Made by a program: the position numbers and the translations under genes. From the NCBI GenBank assembly GCA_013373085.1, contig JABXIM010000125.1:1-33187 (forward strand): a stretch of DNA of 33,187 bases, given 5' to 3'. Positions 18,577 through 26,923 of the stretch are shown in pieces; positions within the stretch are counted from its first letter, which is position 1; every line of letters begins with the position of its first letter. The DNA is from Oceanospirillaceae bacterium. GTDB lineage: Bacteria > Pseudomonadota > Gammaproteobacteria > Pseudomonadales > Balneatricaceae. The notes under the pieces are model-generated. The model was not told the DNA's origin. It worked only from the letters and a program-made list of their open reading frames with translations, and made no database searches.

Positions 18577-19899
18577 TCAGCCCTCCTCGCGGCAGCCACT
18601 ATCGCTGCGGCAAATCGGCGTCAGACCCAGGTTCATCAACTGCTGCACCTGGGCGTATTTATGCAGCAATTCCCGCTGGCTGTTGCCACCGAGAAACAGC
18701 ACGGCAACCTCGTAGCTGTAACTGTCCTGGTCCTTCAATTGCGATAGCCGCATACCCTCATGAATGTGCAGCTGAATCTGGGCGCTGGGAAAGCGCTGGC
18801 AGATGGAATGCATCTGTTCAGCGTCAGGCACCCTGTTAACCATAGCATCTGCATATTCCCGCCACATGAACTTGGCCGCGTAGCGGTAGTGGCCCTGGCG
18901 ATGGGGAAAGTCGGGCTTTCGGCCGAGCGCGAGGTCGATCATGATCTGGTGGTGGGAACGCCCGTCGACGTGGCGGAACAGCGGACAGTGGGATTTCGAG
19001 ATGCGGTTGTTGATCTCCAGCAGCCAGACCCGGTCCCGGCGCCGGTCCCAGTAGAATTCGATGTTGAAGGGCCCGTTGTCGAACCCGATGGCGTGCAGGA
19101 AGCGTTGCGTCACGTCGGTCATCCGTTGCTGGACGCGCGCGGGGATGGCGGAGGGGTACTGATAGCGTGCGAAGCTCGAGCGGTGCCGGCCTTCTCGTAT
19201 CGAGTCGACTGCGCCGTAGATGCAGACGTCGCCCTGGTAGACATAACCCTCGAGCGTACATTGGACGCCCCTCGAGATAATGCCTTCGGCAATGCAGTGA
19301 TAACCGTCGATCGGTGCAATTTCGGGTGGCAGCTCGGCGAATTGCAGCAGATAGTTGAACGGGGCGGCAAAACGGAAGATATTCTCGCGGATCCTGTCTA
19401 TCGCGGTTTTCAACTGGCGGTCGTTGTTGACCCGAAAGCCCAGATGGGACGAGGCGGCCCTGACCGGCTTGATCCAGAACGGGTAGCCGATGCTGATCTG
19501 CTCTCGGTAACGCTCGGAAAACGGGTTCACCGCACAGAACGGCGGGATATGTTCTGGCACGACACGTTGCTGTTCCCGCCGGCTCCAGTATTTGTGCTCG
19601 CATTTGAGCACCGCCTCGAAACCGGGGCCGGGCAGGCCGAAGCGCCGGCAAAGCAAAGGCAGCATCGTACTGACTGGAAAATCCCAGTAGCCGACGATCG
19701 CATCGATCGAACCGTTGAACCGCTCCAGTTGCCCGAGCGCGCCGTCGTACAGTTCCCTGACCGGGAACTCGGGACCGGACTTGACGTCCTGATAACGAAA
19801 CAATGGCTGGATGTTGTACTCGGCGGCACCGGGCAGGGCACGAAGTTCCGACAGGTTGAAGTCGTCCAGTCCGAATACAAAAATATTTTTCACTGTCAT
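18577..19899 (-). CDS. ATP-grasp domain protein
   Basis: This 440-aa protein has an N-terminal pre-ATP-grasp region (about 1-120) starting KNIFVFGLDDFN and a typical ATP-grasp core: KCEHKYWSR, PFWIKPV for the ATP lysine, GPFNIEFYWDRRRDRVWLLEINNRIS for the metal-binding Glu/Asn. Such enzymes join a carboxylate to an amine or thiol using ATP. Substrates are unknown. It has GAGGGG before the ATG at 19899 and is first in a two-gene operon with the hydrolase, diverging from the cyclase gene. Known relatives ligate amino acids, but I cannot place this one. Confidence 0.85.
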   Translation of the reverse strand: MTVKNIFVFGLDDFNLSELRALPGAAEYNIQPLFRYQDVKSGPEFPVRELYDGALGQLERFNGSIDAIVGYWDFPVSTMLPLLCRRFGLPGPGFEAVLKCEHKYWSRREQQRVVPEHIPPFCAVNPFSERYREQISIGYPFWIKPVRAASSHLGFRVNNDRQLKTAIDRIRENIFRFAAPFNYLLQFAELPPEIAPIDGYHCIAEGIISRGVQCTLEGYVYQGDVCIYGAVDSIREGRHRSSFARYQYPSAIPARVQQRMTDVTQRFLHAIGFDNGPFNIEFYWDRRRDRVWLLEINNRISKSHCPLFRHVDGRSHHQIMIDLALGRKPDFPHRQGHYRYAAKFMWREYADAMVNRVPDAEQMHSICQRFPSAQIQLHIHEGMRLSQLKDQDSYSYEVAVLFLGGNSQRELLHKYAQVQQLMNLGLTPICRSDSGCREEG

Positions 19900-20053
19900 G
19901 CCCCTCGTACCGGGTGTCATCACGGGTAAGGGTAGCGACAGTCGCCTGAACTATCCTTAAAGGCGTATCCAAGCTGACAGGTACTGAGCGGCACAACCGC
20001 TTGGACATTGGCCTTGTCGCGGCATCGCCGAATCACTGAGGAATACAGGCCTC

Positions 20054-23000
20054 ATGCTCTGTGCAAACTGCGGATTCGAGAACGCGCATGACGCACGCTA
20101 CTGTGCGCAATGCGGTACCCGGCTTACCGCCGCGTGTCCCAACTGCGGTCATGATGTGATGCCGGGGGCCAGGTTCTGTATCCAGTGCGGCACGGCACTG
20201 CAGCACTCCACCCCGGTCGTCGATACGGAACCGGAGCCGATACGCTATACACCGCCTCACCTCACCGAACGCATACTGGCGGAGCAGGCTGCACTGGAGC
20301 GTCGTGCCGATTCTGCCGGTGAGCGCAAGACCATCACGGTGCTGTTCGCCGACATGGCCGGCTCCACCGCACTGATCCACGGACTCGACCCCGAGGACGT
20401 CCGCCGCCTGATCGACCCGGTGCTCGAACTGATGATGGAAGCGGTCCATCATTACGAGGGCTATGTCGCCAAGTGCCTCGGGGACGGCATCCTGGCGCTG
20501 TTCGGCGCACCGGTCGCCCACGAAGACCACCCGCAGCGGGCGCTTTACGCGGCACTGCGCATGCAGGAGTCGATGCGTCGCTACGCCGATGCACTGCGGT
20601 TGCAACACGGAATCCCGCTGCAGGTCCGGGTCGGGATCCATACCGGCGAAGTCGTGGTGCGGGCCATTCGCACGGACAGCCTGCACACCGATTACGATCC
20701 GGTGGGCCAGACCATCCACATCGCCTCGCGCATGGAGGGCATTGCGACGCCCGGCACCATCGTCGTCAGCGAAGCGACCTACCGGCTCACGGAGGGATAC
20801 CTGTCGTACAAGGCTCTTGGCTTTACTTCGGTCAAGGGAGTGCCGGAGCCGTTGCAGGCGTATGAGGTGCTGGGGCTCGGTGATCTGCGTACGCGGCTGC
20901 AGCTGGCGGCGAGCCGCGGTCTGGCGCCTTTCGTCGGCCGCTGTCGGGAACTCGAGGCACTGCAGCGGGCGCTGGAGCTGGCCCGCGCCGGACAGGGTCA
21001 GATTGTCGGCGTGGTCGGCGAACCCGGGGTCGGCAAGTCGCGCCTGTTCTACGAGTTCAAGCAGCGATCCCAGCAGGGATACCGGGTGCTGGAAACCTTC
21101 TCGGTGTCCCATGGCAAGGCATTCCCGTACCGGCCGCTCATCGAGCTGCTGCGCAACTATTTGCAGATAGGGCCCCGGGACGACGAACGTCGCCGACGCG
21201 AGATCGCCACCGGCAGGGTGATGACGCTGGACCGCGATCTGGAAGCGAGCCTGCCCTACCTGCTTTACCTGCTCGGATCGACGGAGCCGGGCTCGCCGCT
21301 GGCGCAGATGGATGCCGGAGTGCGGCGCCAGCGCATTTTCGACGCGGTGGGGCAGCTGTTGCTGCGGGAAAGCCGGGAACAGCCGCTACAGCTGATTTTC
21401 GAGGATCTGCAATGGCTCGACCGAGAGACCGAGGCCTTTCTCGATGATTTCGGCGGCAGGCTGGCCGGTCACCCGATCCTGCTGCTGGTCAACTTCCGGC
21501 CCGAGTACCGCCACGACTGGGGCGCCGTCTCTGAATACACGGAGCTGCGCCTGGAGCCGCTCGGTCCTGCGGAGGCGGCGGGGCTGCTGGAGAAACTGCT
21601 TGGCGATCATCCGTCACTGGCCGCACTCAAACCGCGTATCCTGGCGCAGACCGGCGGCAATCCGTTCTTTATCGAAGAGGTGGTGCAGACGCTGGTGGAG
21701 GAAGGCGTACTCGGCGGCACGGCGGGCCGATACCGGCTGGAAAAGGCGGCGCAGGATCTGCATATCCCCACCACGGTGCAGGGCGTACTCAGCGCCCGGA
21801 TCGATCGCCTGGAGCCGGACGAGAAGTCATTGCTGCAGAAGCTGGCGGTGATCGGAAAGGAATTTCCCCTGAGCCTGGTGCAGCGTGTCGTCGATCGGCC
21901 GGAAGTCGAGCTGCGCCGGGGACTGTCGCGGCTGCAGGCCGGTGAGTTCATTTTCGAGCGTCCCGCATTTCCGGAAATCGAGTACACCTTCAAGCACGGA
22001 CTGACCCAGCAGGTGGCCTACGGCGGCCTGTTGCAGGAGCGACGGCGCCTGCTGCACGAGCGTACCGCCGAGGCCATCGAGGCGCTTTTCGCCGAGCATC
22101 TGGATGAGCACCTCAATGAGCTGGCCTGGCATTACGGTCACAGCGACAACGACGACAAGGCGGTGCAATATCTGCAGCGGGCAGGCGAGCAGGCGGCGCA
22201 CCGTTCGGCCTACCAGGAGGCCATCGAGCACCTGGAACAGGCGCTGCAGCGGCTCGATGCCCTGCCCGAAGGTGCGGAGCGGGATCATCGCGAACTGGCG
22301 TTGCAAATCGACCTGGGCCCGATACTGATGGCCCGTATCGGTTACACGGCCCCTGAGGTCAGCACCGTCTACAACCGCGCACTGGAGCTCAGCCGGCAGC
22401 TCGGCGACACCCGGCAGCGGTTTGCGGTGCTGACCGGCCTGCGGCGCTTTTACAACCTGCGAGGCGACTACCGCACCGCCCACGAGCTGGCCGAGCTGAT
22501 GCTGAGCCAGGCCCACGACAGCGGTGAGATCGACATGCTGCTGGAGGCCCATAGCGGACTCGGCTCGACCAGTTTGTTCCAGGGCAATTTCGCTGTCGCT
22601 CTCCAGCACTCGGAAGAGGTGCTCGCCCGCTATGACGCCAGGCTTCATGGCGCGCACGGGTACCACTATGGCCTGGACCCCGGTGTGCTGGCTCATACCT
22701 TCATAGCCTGGATCCAGTCATTCTGCGGCGAACCCGACAGTGCCCGATCACGTTGCCGGACGATGCTGGCACTGGCGCAGGAACTGGCTCACCCATTCAG
22801 CCTGGCATTCGCGCTGGGGCACTCCGCTGAGCTATACCAGTTTCTAGGCGACGTCGAACAGGCGCGGCGGCAGGCGGAGGCCGCCGTCGAACTATCGACG
22901 GAACAGGGTCTCCCGTACTGGCTCGCACAGAGCAGCGTGATCCTGGGCTGGGCCCGGGCCCAGTCGGGCGACTGCGACGCCGGCATCGAAATGTGCCGCA

Positions 23001-23449
23001 GCGGGCTCGAGGCGTATCGCGCCGGCGGTGCGGAACTTGCTTGCTCGTACCTGCTGGCGGTACTGGCCGAATCGCAGCTACGCTGCGGTCATCTCGGCGC
23101 CGCCCGCGAGGCGGTAGGCGAAGGGCTCGAGCTGGTGCAGCTTCACGGCGAACACTACTACGAGGCCGAACTCCACCGCCTCAACGCCGGGATCGAAATG
23201 GAAGCGGGAAGGGCCCGCGAAGCGGAAGCAGCCTTTCTGCGTGCCCTCGATATCGCCAGGCAACAGGGCGCGCGTTCGTTCGAGCTGCGGGCGGCCATCG
23301 GCCTGGCCCGGCTTTGGGTCCGGCAGGGCAGGGTGTCCGACGCCTGCGAATCCCTCGCCCCCGCCTACGCGGCCTTTACCGAAGGTTTCGACAGTGCCGA
23401 CCTGCGCACTGCCAGGGCATTGCTGGATGAAATCGGATGGAATCCATAA
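20054..23449 (+). CDS. Zinc-ribbon / class III cyclase / AAA ATPase / TPR signalling protein
   Basis: This 1131-aa protein starts with a double zinc ribbon (C3,C6,C17,C20 and C28,C31,C42,C45). A class III nucleotide cyclase domain follows (about 92-275) with metal-binding D100 (LFADMAGST) and D144 (CLGDG). The usual transition-state Asn is replaced by H222 (VGQTIHIASRME), while R226 is kept; related multidomain proteins often show this. Next is an AAA_16/NACHT-like ATPase: FVGR (293-296), Walker A GEPGVGKS (322-329) and a Walker B-like LIFEDLQWLD. The last ~450 residues are TPR-like helices. The start has only a weak site. Whether it makes cAMP is uncertain. Confidence 0.9.
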   Translation: MLCANCGFENAHDARYCAQCGTRLTAACPNCGHDVMPGARFCIQCGTALQHSTPVVDTEPEPIRYTPPHLTERILAEQAALERRADSAGERKTITVLFADMAGSTALIHGLDPEDVRRLIDPVLELMMEAVHHYEGYVAKCLGDGILALFGAPVAHEDHPQRALYAALRMQESMRRYADALRLQHGIPLQVRVGIHTGEVVVRAIRTDSLHTDYDPVGQTIHIASRMEGIATPGTIVVSEATYRLTEGYLSYKALGFTSVKGVPEPLQAYEVLGLGDLRTRLQLAASRGLAPFVGRCRELEALQRALELARAGQGQIVGVVGEPGVGKSRLFYEFKQRSQQGYRVLETFSVSHGKAFPYRPLIELLRNYLQIGPRDDERRRREIATGRVMTLDRDLEASLPYLLYLLGSTEPGSPLAQMDAGVRRQRIFDAVGQLLLRESREQPLQLIFEDLQWLDRETEAFLDDFGGRLAGHPILLLVNFRPEYRHDWGAVSEYTELRLEPLGPAEAAGLLEKLLGDHPSLAALKPRILAQTGGNPFFIEEVVQTLVEEGVLGGTAGRYRLEKAAQDLHIPTTVQGVLSARIDRLEPDEKSLLQKLAVIGKEFPLSLVQRVVDRPEVELRRGLSRLQAGEFIFERPAFPEIEYTFKHGLTQQVAYGGLLQERRRLLHERTAEAIEALFAEHLDEHLNELAWHYGHSDNDDKAVQYLQRAGEQAAHRSAYQEAIEHLEQALQRLDALPEGAERDHRELALQIDLGPILMARIGYTAPEVSTVYNRALELSRQLGDTRQRFAVLTGLRRFYNLRGDYRTAHELAELMLSQAHDSGEIDMLLEAHSGLGSTSLFQGNFAVALQHSEEVLARYDARLHGAHGYHYGLDPGVLAHTFIAWIQSFCGEPDSARSRCRTMLALAQELAHPFSLAFALGHSAELYQFLGDVEQARRQAEAAVELSTEQGLPYWLAQSSVILGWARAQSGDCDAGIEMCRSGLEAYRAGGAELACSYLLAVLAESQLRCGHLGAAREAVGEGLELVQLHGEHYYEAELHRLNAGIEMEAGRAREAEAAFLRALDIARQQGARSFELRAAIGLARLWVRQGRVSDACESLAPAYAAFTEGFDSADLRTARALLDEIGWNP

Positions 23450-23523
23450 CGGCACGCACTGTCTACCGATAACGCTCACGGAACCAGCTGTCGTGAACTC
23501 GGTTCGCAAAGAGGAGAGCCTCG

Positions 23524-23811
23524 ATGAATATGAAAGATACCTATGTAAAACGCATGCAGGCCCAGCTAGACGTCTGGGATGCAGAGATCAAGAAACTCAA
23601 GGCGCAGGCGGAGGCCGCCCAGGCCGATGCCCAGCTCAAGTACCAGAAGGAGGTCGCGGAGCTGCGCGCGCGTCAGCGCAAGGCCGAGGAAAAGCTGTCC
23701 GAAATCCGTGCCGCGAGCGACGATGCCTGGGCGGATCTCAAGGCCGGCACCGACCGCGCCTGGGACGCGATGTCCGATGCCATCAAGGCGGCGACCGGGA
23801 GGTTCAAGTAA
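23524..23811 (+). CDS. Small coiled-coil protein, sll1863 stress-protein type
   Basis: This 95-aa soluble protein is almost wholly charged helix with heptad-like spacing (about 5-65), ending with SDDAWADLKAGTDRAWDAM. The pattern matches what I know of the sll1863 stress-response family; the biochemical role is unknown. AGAGGAG lies a few bases before the ATG. It follows the cyclase gene by 74 bp and precedes an exported protein with a similar tail, so the three may form an operon. Confidence 0.75.
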   Translation: MNMKDTYVKRMQAQLDVWDAEIKKLKAQAEAAQADAQLKYQKEVAELRARQRKAEEKLSEIRAASDDAWADLKAGTDRAWDAMSDAIKAATGRFK

Positions 23812-23855
23812 TCCCCGTTACCCATCACGCACTGATACTCAACCGGGAGGTAGTC

Positions 23856-24368
23856 ATGTTGTTTATCCAGCCGACGAAGTCAGTGCTGGCTACGCTGCTG
23901 GCGATACTGCTGAGTGCAACCGCTCTGTTTGCCCAAGCCGATGCGCATGGGGACGAAACGGCATCCCAATCCGCACCCTCTCTGCAGGACGTGCAACAGG
24001 AGGCAAAGGCGTTTCTGCAGACCTTGCGAGCCTATAGCGCGGATCAGAAGGACGAAGCGGTCGAAAGCAGTGGCCGGGCGCTGGAAGAGCTCGACCAGCG
24101 TATCGAAAAATTCGAAGCCTGGATCGCAGCGCAGTGGGATGAAATGGACCAGGCAACGCGCGATGAGGCGCAGGAAACGTTGCGGGAAATGCGCAGGCAG
24201 CGGATTGAGCTGGCGGAATGGTACGGCAGCATGAAAGGCAGCTCTGCCGATGCCTGGGACCATATGAAGCAGGGCTTCTCGGACGCCTACGGGGCGATGC
24301 AAAAGGCCTGGGAGAAGTCGGTGCAGGAATATCAGACCGAGGATGCGCCTGAAGAGGCGACGAAGTAA
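23856..24368 (+). CDS. Exported helical protein related to its sll1863-type neighbour
   Basis: This 170-aa protein has a signal peptide (about 1-30, ending LFAQADA) and then charged helices (45-160). The tail SSADAWDHMKQGFSDAYGAM echoes the end of the preceding protein. The start has GGGAGG at good spacing; the frame is open upstream but only as a shadow of earlier genes. It is presumably periplasmic. The stop abuts the stop of the converging Slam gene with no bases between, so no terminator separates them. Confidence 0.75.
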   Translation: MLFIQPTKSVLATLLAILLSATALFAQADAHGDETASQSAPSLQDVQQEAKAFLQTLRAYSADQKDEAVESSGRALEELDQRIEKFEAWIAAQWDEMDQATRDEAQETLREMRRQRIELAEWYGSMKGSSADAWDHMKQGFSDAYGAMQKAWEKSVQEYQTEDAPEEATK

Positions 24369-25646
24369 CTACTCGATAATCCGGAAAAACAGGCTCAGCT
24401 TGTCATAGCTGTAGAAGCCGATGCTGGAGTCATTTTTGTCATAGGTCAGGCCGATTTCCGGGGTAAAACTTCCGAGTCGGAGTTTGCGGGATGAGAGTAC
24501 CAGTCCCGCCCGTTTGCGAAAATCATAGCGGGTGGTGCCGAAGAAAGGGTCGATGTCTCTGTAAAAGCGTTTGCTGAAGGCGATAAAGGGCTCCATACCC
24601 CAGGTACCCAGAGAAAAGTCGGCCGCCAATCCCATCGAAGCGCCGTTATAGGAGTAGGGCTTTTCCCTGGCTTCAGACCGTTCGGCGGCGACGTTTGCTT
24701 TCAGCAGCGCAAACCCCTCAAGACGACGGGTAAGTCCGGCTGCGGCGATATACTGATTCGCATCCAGGTGCCCGGCGCCGGGGATGTTAAGGTGGGCCGC
24801 CTTGATCTCGTAGAGAATCCGGTAGCGGTCGACCGGATCCGCCAGATAGATGAGGCTCAGGTATGGGTAGTCGTATTCCTTGTCCCCGTTGACCGTGGAT
24901 AGCTCAATACCTGTCCGGGCTTTCAGCCGCGGAAATGCCTCCGGATCGTAAATCAGGCGCAGGTCGGCAACGCCGCGATCGAACTGACTCTGTTCATAGT
25001 CGGTGAAGGAAAGGTCCAAATACCCCTGCAGGCGTTGGTTTGCTGACAGTGCCCGTCCGCTTTCGACGTGGTAACGAATACCCCTGACCTCCTTATTGTC
25101 GTCAGGCGGCACGATGGTCAGCACCTGACCGGCAATCAGAATGCGTCTGTCGGAGGTGAAGTTTCTCGGATTCGAATCGCTGACCAGCGCGATATCGAAC
25201 TTGACGAATCCCAGTTTGATATCGAGTTCGTCCAGATAGAGTTCGATGTTTTGCCGCACGGACCAGGGTGTGCCCTCCGCATCGCGAACCTCTTCGAACA
25301 GCTGTCGGGATTCTTCGAAATACGTGCCCAGAAACAGGGCTCTGGCCAGTTCGAGGCGGATCCGTGGGCTGGGCGATTTGCGCGCCAGATCCCGAAAAAT
25401 GGCGATCGCAGCCTCGTAGTCCCGGTTTTGCAGTGCGATACCGCCCAATATGAACTGGGCCTGCAGATCCTGGTCACGAGTTTTGGCTGCGAGGGGAATA
25501 TCGGGTTCTGATGCCTTGGTTGGCAGTGCGCAGCAAAGCAAAGCCATCGTAAAAAGAGTAATCAGAACGCTATTCGGTGTCCTGCGTTTCGCAGGACACC
25601 GTTTTCGAGGTTCACGGGCAGCAGGCATGGGTATGCTTGTGGTCAC
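24369..25646 (-). CDS. Slam-type surface lipoprotein assembly modifier
   Basis: This 425-aa protein has a hydrophobic signal (about 26-46). TPR-like helices follow (about 55-150: FILGGIALQNRDYEAAIAIF, then SPRIRLELARALFLGTYFEE). Residues about 155-425 form a DUF560-like beta-barrel with alternating strands and a final LSLFFRIIE. Slam proteins carry lipoproteins such as TbpB across the outer membrane. The start is uncertain: GTG 25646 lies 14 nt after the lipoprotein gene and ATG 25628 is the alternative; neither has a strong site. The upstream neighbour is the likely cargo. Confidence 0.8.
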   Translation of the reverse strand: MTTSIPMPAAREPRKRCPAKRRTPNSVLITLFTMALLCCALPTKASEPDIPLAAKTRDQDLQAQFILGGIALQNRDYEAAIAIFRDLARKSPSPRIRLELARALFLGTYFEESRQLFEEVRDAEGTPWSVRQNIELYLDELDIKLGFVKFDIALVSDSNPRNFTSDRRILIAGQVLTIVPPDDNKEVRGIRYHVESGRALSANQRLQGYLDLSFTDYEQSQFDRGVADLRLIYDPEAFPRLKARTGIELSTVNGDKEYDYPYLSLIYLADPVDRYRILYEIKAAHLNIPGAGHLDANQYIAAAGLTRRLEGFALLKANVAAERSEAREKPYSYNGASMGLAADFSLGTWGMEPFIAFSKRFYRDIDPFFGTTRYDFRKRAGLVLSSRKLRLGSFTPEIGLTYDKNDSSIGFYSYDKLSLFFRIIE

Positions 25647-25660
25647 TTTCGCTTCAGATG

Positions 25661-26566
25661 TCAGCGACGACCGCCAAAAGCGCCGCGGTAAGCTTCCACA
25701 CCGGCGCCACGCAGATTGAAGTAGCCACCGATCTCCTCGGCATCGGGACCGTAAAACTGTCCCTTTGCGGTACCGTCAAGTCCGGTTCCCTGGACGCTGC
25801 CGCTAAAGACGTTGTTACCCAGTTCGTAATTCAGGGTTCCTGTAAGGTCAAGGTTGTTGGCATCGCTTTCAACCAGGGTATTCAGATTGATTTTGGCGGT
25901 ATCGCTGGTACTGAAATCAAGCTGACGACTCAGGAAATTGGCATCGACGGTCATGGCTCCGGCGGTGGAGTATGCCTCGCCCCCCGAATCGACATAGGTT
26001 CCCGCCGCCAGACCTTCAAATGAAGCTGAGCCATTGACAGGTATGCGGTTGCCCGCCGTCGGAGCGCCGATAGTAAAGGCGCCGGCGCGGCCGGAGCCGG
26101 TTTCGAAACCGGTAATCCAGGTGCCGAATGTCTGATAGTCCCAACCCAGCTCGAGAGCATCGACGGCAAGACCCAGGGCGGTTTCCGTCGAGTTTCCCAA
26201 CAGGATCACGCCTGAATCGACCTCGATCAAATCGCCACGGGACTCATCCCAGACGACGCTGGAATAGGGGGTCGTGATGCTGACTCGGGTGAGTTTGCCA
26301 TCGGCATCGTAACTCAGCTTCGCCGAAGTGGTATCGCTTTCCCGGGTGGTACCCAGCGAGGTCACCAGAAAGTCGGGCGCCGGAGCCGAGTAGGTACTTT
26401 CCGCGGACAGCCCCTTAACCTCGACGGTCTGGGGTGGGTTGATTGCCGACCAGGATGTGAACGGACTGCTGGTCGTTAGCCGAGAACTGCCATCGCCATT
26501 ACAGGCGACCAGTAGCAGAGACGAGACGGCGAGAGAGAATGAGGGAAGGATAATGAGCTGTTTCAT
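25661..26566 (-). CDS. TbpB-like surface lipoprotein, probable Slam cargo
   Basis: This 301-aa lipoprotein has lipobox LLVAC with the lipidated cysteine C22. The mature part is rich in Gly, Ser and Thr and alternates as in beta strands. The C-terminus contains GQFYGPDAEEIGGYFNL and ends GAFGGRR. This is the hallmark of the small barrel in transferrin-binding-protein-like and other Slam cargo. The ligand is unknown. I prefer ATG 26566 over the ATG 6 bases upstream because GAGGA then has normal spacing. It is first in the operon with Slam. Confidence 0.8.
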   Translation of the reverse strand: MKQLIILPSFSLAVSSLLLVACNGDGSSRLTTSSPFTSWSAINPPQTVEVKGLSAESTYSAPAPDFLVTSLGTTRESDTTSAKLSYDADGKLTRVSITTPYSSVVWDESRGDLIEVDSGVILLGNSTETALGLAVDALELGWDYQTFGTWITGFETGSGRAGAFTIGAPTAGNRIPVNGSASFEGLAAGTYVDSGGEAYSTAGAMTVDANFLSRQLDFSTSDTAKINLNTLVESDANNLDLTGTLNYELGNNVFSGSVQGTGLDGTAKGQFYGPDAEEIGGYFNLRGAGVEAYRGAFGGRR

Positions 26567-26743
26567 GAGCATATCCTCGATCAGTCCGTTTGGAGGAACT
26601 TTGCGAACTGATCACGGCTGATACATTTTTATGCCAGTACCGTTTTTCAGGCTGCTCTATGCTGATGTACAACAACGGTTAATAAAGTATAGCCATTAAG
26701 TCCCTTATCCTCGCCCCGTTTCGTCAGACATGGGAGAGGCATT

Positions 26744-26872
26744 ATGCGCAGAGTGGTCGTGACCGGAATGGGCATCGATCCCAGCTTCGGGGCTGTACTG
26801 GAGTCGCTGGTCGAGGGGCGATTCGCATCGGACCGGGTAAGGCCCATGGGGGTAGCAGAAGTTAAGGAATAA
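26744..26872 (+). pseudogene. N-terminal remnant of a beta-ketoacyl-ACP synthase
   Basis: This short frame (42 aa) starts MRRVVVTGMGI, then VLESLVEGR. It is the N-terminus of FabB/FabF-type synthases (typically RVVVTGLGIVS…VLASLREGRSGI), with a few residues lost in between. GGGAGAGG lies 5 bases before the ATG, so the ribosome site survives. The Cys-His-His catalytic part is absent and the frame ends in TAA. It is the truncated stub of a gene whose body was lost. Confidence 0.7.
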
Positions 26873-26875
26873 GAA

Positions 26876-26908
26876 CCGGTAGACGCCGGAGGGGCCGGCG
26901 TCTACCGG
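26876..26908 (-). terminator. Terminator of the astA / DUF1338 operon
   Basis: A perfect 14-bp stem (CCGGTAGACGCCGG with its complement) closes a 5-base loop. On the minus strand it follows the DUF1338 stop by about 15 bases and is followed by TTCTTATTCCTT, a loose T-rich tract. Confidence 0.75.
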
Positions 26909-26923
26909 GGAACGTGTGCGGGA

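Noticed and set aside
18760-19929. A 389-codon plus-strand frame opposite the ATP-grasp gene
   Set aside because: No motif; the minus frame carries the ATP-grasp residues.
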